Origin: Excoecaria cochinchinensis
Lineage: Eukaryota > Streptophyta > Magnoliopsida > Malpighiales > Euphorbiaceae
Assembly (NCBI GenBank): GCA_947683425.1
Contig: CANTUQ010000004.1
Location: 33,805,001-33,869,000 of the forward strand
Direction: 5' to 3'
Length of the DNA: 64,000 bases
Part shown: positions 55,523 to 64,000 of the stretch, in pieces
Numbering within the stretch: the stretch's first letter is position 1
Layout of the letters: the number at the start of each line of letters is the position of its first letter
Notes under the pieces: generated by a model
Told to the model about the DNA's origin: nothing
Database searches by the model: none
What the model saw: the letters and a program-made list of their open reading frames with translations, nothing else
Position numbers and translations under genes: made by a program

Positions 55523-55926
55523 GTGCGGAAGGAGTTGCCTTGGGAGAGTCATCGCAGCAAGGCCAACACAGCTGGGTTCTATTGTAGGGCTTAATTTTTT
55601 TATCTTGATGATTCTTTTTGTATAGAAATCTCTTATGATAATTTTGTAACAGCTTTCGCATATGTATAAGTGTATTTTTGGATATGTAATTATCTTTTGT
55701 ACCTGTTGGTTGATCAAACAGTAATGTAATGTTTTCCGTTATATTAATGCATGATCAGCTTCTTTCATGAATGATTTTGTAAAGTTTTTAATTACCCTTT
55801 ATTTAGGTATGTATGTTTGTGTATGAATGTATGTATATTCTGTTTCTGCGTGGTGGCACCTTTACCCATACGGCATCTCACTCCTTATCGGATGGGATCG
55901 CCGACGTATGAATAGGGGGTGTTACA

Positions 55927-57673
55927 CACCTTAACTGCCACTCTAGCACTGCCAGCTGGCCAACAACCTGCTGCTCCTATCGGGGGACAAGCCAAATAGA
56001 TTCCGATTAGGTAGGTACCTCCTGCAGCAGTTGTAAAACCACCCCCTGTTGCTGAGCTTAGAGCTCTTACACAAGTTGAGCCTAGAAGGGTTGGAGGACA
56101 TAGACTCAAAGAGGATTTTATAGAGGATAAGCAGGGGGAACCCGGTATAATGAGAGCTAAGCCTCCCAAAGAGGATGCTACCCTGAAGAAGATAGAGGAG
56201 AGAGTGGAGGCGATAGCCCGCCTACTATCTGCCGGAAAGGGGATAAGCCCTGAAGATAGGGATTTGGATGATGAGGAAATGCTTCCTCAGAGGTTTAAAA
56301 TGCCTGATCTTCCCACGTTTGATGGCACCTCAAATCCGTCCACTCACATCAAATAGTACACACTTGTGATAAAAGGGACTATGCTTACCAAGAGACAGAA
56401 GGTGGAATATTTATGCCTCAGCTTAACTGGGCCTGCTGTAGACCTGTACCAAGGTTTGGATAGGAGAGCAAGAGAAGATTAGGACCTGTTGATTGAAGAG
56501 TTCCTCAAATAGTATGATTGTAGCACCCGAATGGAGGCTACTTTGAAGGATTTGGAGCTACTTCAGTAGAGATCTAATGAGTCATTCCACGAGTATCTTA
56601 CTCGATGGAAAAATTAGGTAATGGAGATGAGGAGTAAGTTGGATACTCCAGATCAGATTTGGTTATTCATCTAAAATGTGAGTCCATATCTCAAGGAGGG
56701 GCTCAAAGATTGGAAGTCTTTAAAGGATAAAGCTATCGAAGCGGAAGGTGAGTACCTAGCAAAGAAGGCAAGCCAAGATAGTTTCATTAGGAAAAACTTT
56801 GGGAACCAATCAGGAAATAGATCCGCTAACACTAGAAGTAGTAGTAATAGTAAGAGTGGCAAGACAGCTGAGGTCTCGGTCACAAAATCTAATCAAGGCC
56901 AAAGGTATTATTTGAATTTGGGTCAGCCTCTGACTTGGGTTTTAGAAAGGTTGGTGAAAGAAGGGCAATTAAGAACTTTAGAGTCGAGGCCAGCTAGAAA
57001 CCATGGTCAACCAGGACACAGGGGGGTCAGTTTTGTGCTTATCATCAACATACAGGGCATCTAACTGACTTTTGTAGAACTTTGAGAAATAAGTTCCAGG
57101 ATCTCATTGACAATAAGCAGATCACGGATCCAGAAAAGAGGGAGAAGAAAAAGAAGTCTGGTAACCATGCCGTTCCTCCACCAGTGTACATGATCGGGTC
57201 TAGCTTGCCCGAATGGTAGTATTGCAATATTTATATGGTAATGAGTATGTCACTATCACTCGTAAAACGAGTGAAGAAGGGATTTTCGTGGCAGCAACAT
57301 ATTGTTGGTCCACTAGTGAGAGTGGAGACGAAGACGAAGATTCTGAGAAAGATAAAGAACTTGCAAATCCTTGGGATTCAAAGGACGATGAAAAAAGAAA
57401 CGTTGGGGCTATAACCCGAAGTGGCAGGTAGTTCCAAAGGTAGAGAGGCCTCAAGATCCAATGCCTATGCTTGTAGGAAAAGAGCTCGAGGAGGATGGGT
57501 TAATGAAACGGTTAAAGAAAACAGCAGCCCAGATATCTATTTGGGATTTGCTAAGGCAATCCCCATCACCTAGGCAGAAGTTAGTGGAAGCCTTATGCGT
57601 GTCCACTGTTGCCACCACTATCTCGCCATCTGAGTTACTGGACCTAGTTAAGGGGGGTTCGGGGGAAAACTTG
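55927..57673 (+). pseudogene. gag: Gag and start of protease linker, Tat fragment F
   Basis: Begins right after LTR E with LTATLALPAGQQPAAPI, then PKEDATLKKIEERVEAIARL, KMPDLPTFDGTSNPSTHIK, DCSTRMEATLKDLELL, ESFHEYLTRW, YLKEGLKDWKSLKDKAIEAEG, a serine-rich linker, QRYYLNLGQPLTWVL and QISIWDLLRQSPSPRQK. At least eight stops interrupt it, most of them TAG. It ends at about 57673 in the sequence before protease, where a J LTR piece joins. It is homologous to gag of A and B1 but more decayed. Confidence 0.85.
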
Positions 57674-58264
57674 GTTCATCCGTGCAGGTATCGAAGATGG
57701 ATGTTTCTCCAAGGATATTTCGTATTCATCAAGGCTAACGAGTCTATAGGAGTTTTTTTGAATAATCTTCGTACTATATATTATAGCATAAATGAATGAC
57801 ATATGTATATAACATGAGTATTATGTAAGGAGCTAGCTTTTGTATTTGTATAATCAATTATGAGTAGTGTATATTTATATAATAAAATTGTAAACTTTAT
57901 TTAATGTATTATACGAAAATTGTTTTGTAAATGAAAGAAATATTATAATTCTCAACATAATTTAATAGATGTAATCTAGATACTGTAGTTGTTGTGGGGC
58001 ATCCTTCACCTGTCGTGATAGATTACTGTGTACGACTAAGGGGTGTAACATTTATTGGTATCAAAGCCTAATTTCGATCCAAGGACCTATGGGTTATGGG
58101 CCCATAAAATTAATTCTTTTAATGCAATTTAAGTCATAACTAAATAAATGTCCAACTTGCCGCAGTTGCAGAAATTTTTTGCTTAATGATAATTATGTCC
58201 TTATTGACACTTCCGTCGCTTAATCATGCACATTCGACCTTCTATTTCACCCTAACCATGCCTT
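57674..58264 (+). repeat. Chromovirus LTR J end with PBS and leader, fourth copy
   Basis: Starts TTCATCCGTGCAGGTATCGAAG (right arm of the double hairpin) and runs through the LTR end TGTAACA (58050), PBS TGGTATCAAAGCC (58056) and the leader to CCATG. It extends the tandem units at 43907-45236 by CCTTATTACTG, showing how the leader originally continued. Confidence 0.85.
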
Positions 58265-59129
58265 ATTACTGTTAGGTTGTATTTTGCGTCCTTATACATA
58301 CAATAGCCGGGTAGAAACATAATGAAAGACAAAATTTAGGTGACTGCTTCTGTTCCTATTCCTAATAATTAATAATTACATATGAATTCACCAAATGCAA
58401 ATTGAACCAGATTGCTCACTAGCCCTGGATCCAAATTGGTTGTGACTACATCTCTTGTTTCTTCATTAAAAGCAAAGTAACTAATAACCCAAATCCTTTA
58501 TACAACAAAGATATAAATAGCATACTTAATGCCAAATTTTTTCTCTTTCCGGTAATCACCATCTACATTGCGTAATAAATAACAAGCTCTAAACATATTC
58601 AAATAGCAGTTTCACTCCAGCAACAAAAACTCTAATAAAAGAAGAGCAGCAGAAGGTAAAGAAAACTCTATAAAAGAAGAAAGCTTGCAAGAAAGCAACA
58701 TAGAATTAATAGAATCGCAATATGAAGATGTAAAAAAAGCAATAAAAAATGAAATGCAATAAGAATCAAGAGTGAAAAATCAGATAATTTAGAAATTAGG
58801 CAATTGCATTAGCTGATTAAAGAAATTAGAAGAAAGATGAAAAAAAAACTTAGAATCTTACTAGAGAACAAGATAGGTTAGCTAGTTGGCGATGGAGGCT
58901 ATGAACAGTGGCTGGCCAAAGAAAATTAACAAACTCGAAGCAACTGAGAGGCAAATTTCATGAGAGAAGGATAGAGGCAGCTAGTGAAAAGCAAATTGCA
59001 CGAGGCAGCTGACAAGAAGCAGCTTGTGACAGGCAAATTGCAAAAGGCTGGCTAAGAGGAGGCTAGCATGAGGCTGAGAGGCAGATTTTCTCAAAGAGGT
59101 AGAGGAATGACTGAATTAGGTTTTTTGTG

Positions 59130-59174
<45 letters not shown>

Positions 59175-59330
59175 ATCGATTAACTTAAACCACTGATTTT
59201 TTAAAACTAGAAACCAAAATCAGAAAACCTATAAATTACTAACCATAAATCAAAAAAATCAATTCGGTTAACTGAAAATTAATTCGATTTTCTAGTTAAT
59301 CGGTCTAATCAATTTTTTTGCTTAGCCTTA
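58265..59330. other. Right part of the hAT-like element
   Basis: AT-rich with no transposase frame. GGCAAATTGCA/GAGGCAGCT repeats lie near 58960-59090, then a (TA)n run (59135-59172) and subterminal CGGTTAAC/TTAATCGG repeats before the end at 59330. The first part may still be J leader. Confidence 0.45.
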
Positions 59331-59338
59331 GTAAAACC

Positions 59339-61860
59339 TAGGCTTGTTGGAGAAGAAGCTGGGGGGCACCGCTGAAGATGGCCGAATATTCGCCGAAGGA
59401 GAACCGACTGAGCCAGAAAGAAGTTCCCATCTCTAGGAGTTCACTAGTGGTTGTCACACGCCCAAATGAGATTCGATTTCACCAGAGAACGTGCTTGAAT
59501 CTTCATTGTTACCGTCGCCAATATACTCATTTTCGGAGGTTGATGGTCGGTGGTTGGTAGTGTTGGGTTCATCTCTTCGCTAGGAAACCTCTTGTGTAGG
59601 TGGTCTCTTTGCTAGAGCGATCACGATTTTGGTAAAAATTGCTTTTGAAATTTTGGTTTTAATAGGGGGGAAAAATAGTAAGAGAATAACCAAGTAGCGA
59701 AGCTCACGGTGATGTTGTGGTGCTGTGAAGGTAGGTGAAGGCAGTGTTGCTAGTGGTCGCGTGGCACTTGAAGTGAGGTGACAAAAGCCATGCTGCTCTT
59801 GATCTTGTTGGCGACAAGAAGCTACCACCTTAGCCCAAGGTTGAGGACAACCCCCCTTTAAATTAATTTTTATTATTTATTTGAATTTTTTATTTCCCTT
59901 TCCCATTTTTTCTACTTCCTTTCTTATTTTATTGTGTTTTTCTGACATTTTATCTAATTTTTTTTTCTCTTTTTTGTGTTATCTTTGTAATTTCTTGTAT
60001 TCCTTCTCATTCTCTTTTATTTTTGTGTTCTTCCTCTTATTATTTTTACTTTCTTTTTATATATATTTTCTCCTCTCCCGTCTTTTCCTTCTCTAATTCC
60101 TTTTCTCTTGTGTATTTTATCCTACCTTTTCTTTTTACTATGTTTTCTATTTTTTGAAGAGTTTATGCAAACTCACTTAGTGTGTTTCCTTCTATATTTT
60201 TTTTTTTGTGTTTTGAAGAATTTATGCCAATTCCTCAATTTTTTTTTCTTCTTGTCTCTTTCTTTCTCTTCTAATCCTTTCAATTTCTTGTAATCTTTCC
60301 CCCCTCTTATTATCTTATTGTTTCCAACATTTTTCATTGTGTGTGTGGGTGAGAGCTTCTATTTATAAAAATCCTTAAAGGACGTTTAACATTTTTTAAA
60401 TTTTTAAGATTATTTTGGTAATCAACTTTTACTTAATGACTAAATTTATATGTAATTTTGTAAAATTTAATTTTTTTATATTCATTTTAATAATTTTATT
60501 TATAATTTATTATTATTATGATTTAATGGCTATGTTTATGATTTTAATTTTAATTTTTGTTTATTTTTATTATTTTTCAACTTGGTCACCAAATTAAGGC
60601 ATTTTGGTTCATTTATATTATTTATGGGCCCTTTTGTTTAAATGCATTTTTCTTTCATATTTTGATTAATATTTATTCTTTCTTCATATTTGCCAACTTA
60701 TTAATTAACTAGTATTAATCAAGATAATTTAAGAAAAATTGTTATTATTTTTTATTTTTCTTAATTTCAGAATTTTAATTTATTTTTATTATTGTGTTTT
60801 AAACTTCCCATACTATGGTCAAACAAAACCCTATGCTAAATTTCATTCATCATGTTACTTTAAACTTTTGTGCACTTACTAGTTTCCTATGTTTTGGCTC
60901 GGACTTAAAATGATATTTCAAGTTTCCTATGTATCCCAAAATTTGGGAATCAAAACGACGTAGTTCTACATGTTCTAATACAATGTATAAGTCATTTGCA
61001 TACACTCAAATTATTGTATAACATATTATCATTATTATATAAATATCATCCACACGCATTCTTCTTATAGGAAGCATTTGCATGTATCTGTGTACTTGTA
61101 TTTTAGCACGGTGATCATATAGTACATATCATTTGCATTCAAGTCGTTATTTACATGCCATCCTTGTCACCACTAAATAACTCCCAAATATTAGTGAAAT
61201 GTCTCGATAAAGCTTGTTACTATAATGTGAATATGGTATGGTTATTTTCTTGAGTGAGAGGAGGGAAAATATTTATTAAAGAGGTAAAAAGACATAATAT
61301 TCTTTAGAATTAAGAAAGCGCAAAATATCTTCATTTTTCCGGTATCATTATTTTTACCCATATAAAATTGGGCATTGACAACTACCCCCTTTAGCATGCT
61401 CTTAATAAAATTAGAGTATAAAAAACAAATCACACAATTTACTAAAAATGTGTGACCATTATTAACATTAAAAGGAAAAGTGTCATGCCTATACCTTAAT
61501 TTCACTGTTAACTATTTAAATGTTTTAATTAAGTTTATTACAACAATTTGTTCTTTCAAATAAAAAGGTTGGGTAATTTTTTTTTTCTTTGGTTAAAGAT
61601 GCTTAAAATTAACTATTGAAAAAAAAGTGATAAAGTCATTTGGCTTCCTTAATGCATATCAAAATTTTGGCAATATCTCCCCTATAAATATGACATTTTC
61701 AAAACTTTTAACCTATTTAAAAACATTCCATAAACTTTGAAAAATCACATTTTATCAATAATCACCTATTGTCACTCCTAGGCCTCTCATAAATCATCAC
61801 AACAACAATTATATAATACATACATATATATATATATATATATATCATGGTCATATAATT
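59339..61860. other. AT/T-rich DNA right of the hAT-like element
   Basis: No gene recognised. Frames at 59378-59560 and 59580-59828 have no family signature. 59880-60360 is T/C-rich (frames of Phe/Leu/Ser are composition artefacts). 60400-61860 is AT-rich with a (TA)n run near 61822-61844. Confidence 0.5.
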
Positions 61861-62259
61861 TGTAATGGCCCCAATACCGAGTCGGTCGTAAATAGTATTT
61901 TCCCATAGTGAAAAGTGCTTTCGGGACAAAAAGTACACTCGGAGGTGAAAAATATTTTATTTGACTATTGGAAAATATTACTCACGATGAGTCTGGGGTG
62001 AAAATTTAGAGTGAAACCAAGGTCAAATAAGCCTCCAAAAGTCAAAAATACGAAAAAGTGGCGGTTCGGTTCAAATAGTAACTAGTTTGATCGAGCCTTT
62101 AAAATTAGTAAATGAGCTCCAAAAATCACTAAAAATTACAGATTTTCCTAAAATAATATTTAGAATTTATTGACAGTAAAAAAGTAATTTTTCGGTAACA
62201 CCGGTAATTGTTGAATCTAACCGATCTGATTGAATCGGATCAAAAACGGACTCCGATTG
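61861..62259 (+). repeat. Chromovirus LTR I, 5' end (U3)
   Basis: TGTAATGGCCCCAATACCG start, then a U3 collinear with LTR D read on the minus strand (49517 downward), to GGACTCCGATTG. H interrupts it at 62260. Confidence 0.8.
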
Positions 62260-62608
62260 TGTAACACCCCATTCCCATCCACTCGCATAGCTTCGCTGCG
62301 GTAGTTGAGAATGGTTGTCACAACACATGTCACATGCACATTTCATACACTTTCATAGACATACACAAGTATACCAATTAATTTCATTCGCATGCAGCAG
62401 AAGACATTCACTATGCATACAAAATCACATACCTTCATATTAGATTACATCATATATACCAAAGTTATGCTATAAGTTCTTACATGGCCAAAAGTTATTA
62501 AGTACATATGCATAATACAAAATAACAAAACCTACACTAAGGAACGAATCCTAATGTGTTGACCAACCAAGATGTGGGACCGTCCTTCAAGTCACTTCGC
62601 TTCAGAAC

Positions 62609-62648
62609 CTACACGGATTGAAAACCCATGCTAAGCGACAATGCTTAG
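62609..62648 (-). other. Double hairpin with terminal TAG (LTR H)
   Basis: CTAAGC/GCTTAG (62648-62631), CATGG/CCGTG-like stem, then TAG|GTTCTGAAG (62611-62609) on the minus strand. Confidence 0.55.
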
Positions 62649-62930
62649 TGTGGAAACAATAGCAATATATGCATATATATAGTAACAAGCATATGATAAT
62701 CAATATCAAATATATTCCCTATATCCATGCTTCATTTTTAACATGCTTCGCATACTAATTATTAAGTACACTTTCAATACTCATAAGACATATCAGAAAA
62801 TCATATTCAATTGCCATATTATCACATATTAATCTATAGCACATCGCATTCATAATATCATATCGCATAGCAATCACTTTGCACATTATAGTTTATTTCA
62901 TTATTAAAGCCTTGCCTGCAATTCAAAGAT

Positions 62931-63153
62931 GTAGATAACCGATATCGAATTAGTATTCGACAGTACAGGAATCACATATGTATCCGAAGATACTCACTTT
63001 CGCATTAGTACCCATAGGTAAAGAAATAATCAATAAGAGATATTAAATACATTTTTAGAATCCAGGAAGGATTCAATATGCATTTGGATTCCAGAGGAAT
63101 CAGACACTTTAGCTATAGCACTTAGACCCTATAGGCATGCCTATCTATCCACT
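62931..63153 (-). promoter_or_regulatory. Cluster of small hairpins (LTR H)
   Basis: Plus-strand inverted pairs GTATC/GATAC (62980-62993), TACC/GGTA (63009-63020), GAATCC/GGATTC (63058-63074) and GATTCC/GGAATC (63087-63101). The outer TATCCACT (63146-63153) pairs imperfectly with GTAGATAAC (62931). Stem sequences differ from T1 and E. Confidence 0.5.
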
Positions 63154-63443
63154 ACTTGACTCACAGGCTAAATTATTTATTAGATTATTATTCGCATTAT
63201 CATAGAGAACATCATCATTAATATGGCATCACGATAGGCATCATCACATCACTTATTCACACTATGGCTTACTTCACAATTCACCTCTCATTGTATAAAT
63301 ATGCATATATATAATTATATGTAAATATATTCACATGGTATCCACTATAATAACTTTCATATGCATATTCATTTATCAATAAAATGTATTAGTTTAACAA
63401 GAATAAGTCAATTTGAAATTCTTTGCAACAACCAAAAGTGTTG

Positions 63444-63570
63444 CACTCGCGACAGACATGCAGAACCCAGCCTTCACCTCTGTCTCGCTCGCATAAATGC
63501 TTGCGCACACGATAGAAGCCAAACTAACAATTCAATCCAGTGGAGCGTTCTGTCGCGCTCGTGACAGAAC
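63444..63570 (-). repeat. CG palindrome block, TCGCG type (LTR H)
   Basis: Decayed units such as CACTCGCGACAGAC and TTCTGTCGCGCTCGTGACAG lie in the same LTR position as in E. Confidence 0.55.
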
Positions 63571-64000
63571 TGAATTTTCTATTCAATGCTCTATGCTTCA
63601 CTCCTAGTGTTCATGCATTCTGCCCCAAACACACTTATAACCTCCAAAACTCATCCTAACATAGTTATCTGCCTTCATAGCCTTCTAGACACTCACTTAT
63701 CTACTTGCTAAGAGTACAATTGCACAATTCTCATTATTTTTAGATGTATATCTGTCTACATGCTCCAAAAACCCTCTTATAAGCTTAAACTAATTTAGGC
63801 ACACTTTATGAAGGCCATAGGGTCCCCAAATCAAAATGGTTATTCCTAACATATTATAGGCACGTTCCTTAGAAATTCAAATCCCTTAGCCTCATTCGAT
63901 TTAGAGTTTTACAATTGAAATTATAGTTTATACAAACCTATTAGGACATTTACCATACACATCCAGTTTTTACCCTCTCAAGCTAGTCAAGCTTGAAATC

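Larger units (their letters stand above)
51235..55926 (+). mobile_element. Tekay/Del-type element E, 3' part
   Basis: Starts within RT and runs through RNase H, integrase, chromodomain, PPT and a full 3' LTR. It is highly similar to T1. Its right end sits in the gag of Tat fragment F. Confidence 0.9.
53400..55926 (+). repeat. 3' LTR of element E (2527 bp)
   Basis: TGTCACACCCC...GGGTGTTACA, preceded by PPT AGTAGGGGAGAGT. Contains GTAAGT (53914), exon-like 54034-54112, CG palindromes 54511-54781, hairpin cluster 55003-55242 and double hairpin to 55522. Confidence 0.92.
42045..59330. mobile_element. hAT-like DNA transposon remnant, split by nested retroelements, TSD GTAAAACC
   Basis: GTAAAACC at 42037-42044 and at 59331-59338 are perfect 8-bp duplications. 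The element starts TAGGGGTGATTATGGACCG and ends ...CTTAGCCTTA, whose complement starts TAAGGCTAAGC and soon reads GACCGATTAAC, so the termini form an imperfect inverted repeat. Subterminal GGTTAACC/CGATTAA repeats are typical of plant hAT elements. No transposase is visible; 42379-58264 is later insertions. Confidence 0.6.
62260..64000 (-). repeat. Tekay-type LTR H (3' part, runs off the window)
   Basis: Plus strand starts TGTAACACCCCATTCCC (the minus-strand LTR end). Carries, in the order seen in E and T1 (inverted), double hairpin 62609-62648, hairpin cluster 62931-63153 and TCGCG palindromes 63444-63570. Upstream parts lie beyond the window. Confidence 0.85.

Noticed and set aside
59378..59560. 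60-codon frame as a possible host gene
   Set aside because: No recognisable motif, no promoter or splice support, short and flanked by repetitive DNA.
59881..60293. Hydrophobic Phe/Leu/Ser frames resembling membrane proteins
   Set aside because: The DNA is T/C-rich low-complexity sequence; any frame gives such residues.

Overview
This window is intergenic DNA from a flowering plant, almost certainly one with a large, transposon-rich genome. I found no host gene. Coding signal is almost entirely from plant Ty3/gypsy retrotransposons: chromoviruses of the Tekay/Del type (chromodomain-ended integrase, tRNA-iMet primer site, TGTCACACC/TGTAACACC LTR starts) and Tat-lineage elements (two RNase H domains, PBS starting TGGCGACTCC, antisense plant-mobile-domain gene, tandem arrays before the 3' LTR). 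All inferences come from reading the sequence; no database search was run. Counts of differences are by eye.

Layout. 1-4374: 3' half of Tekay-like element T1 with its 2.43-kb LTR. 4375-7473: broken minus-strand chromovirus C. 7477-32390: plus-strand Tat element B1. Its 5' LTR carries solo Tekay LTR S (8749-11183, TSD GTGTT), and its gag is split by complete minus-strand Tat element A (13428-28014, TSD GTAAC, two 2062-bp LTRs about 2.4% apart). 32391-40802: the 3' part of a different, more decayed Tat element, B2, with two tandem arrays and a 3' LTR unlike the B1 5' LTR. 40803-42036: AT-rich DNA. 42045-59330: a disrupted hAT-like DNA transposon (8-bp TSD GTAAAACC) filled with nested elements: chromovirus LTR pieces J (inverted and 517-bp tandem copies), chromovirus D (4.28-kb LTR, 0.46-kb interior), a Tat LTR fragment, Tekay element E, and a Tat gag fragment F. 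59339-61860: AT/T-rich DNA. 61861-64000: chromovirus LTR I interrupted by minus-strand Tekay LTR H.

Most interesting signal. The long chromovirus LTRs share an architecture that plain promoter/poly(A) function does not explain. It consists, in fixed order, of a GTAAGT donor, an acceptor, a 76-85-nt exon-like segment (three copies with the same lysine-rich frame), a second donor AG|GTTTG, a block of CG-rich palindromes, a cluster of small hairpins with compensatory changes, and a double hairpin ending in an invariant YAG that reads as a 3' splice site. I know of no description of this as an LTR-borne spliced transcript. A second unit is the antisense gene in Tat A: its own TATA box, one clean 200-nt intron and a DUF7745-like product, with CG palindromes shared between its promoter and the LTR.

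Decay. Most premature stops are CAG-to-TAG or CGA-to-TGA, as expected from deamination of methylated cytosines in silenced plant transposons.
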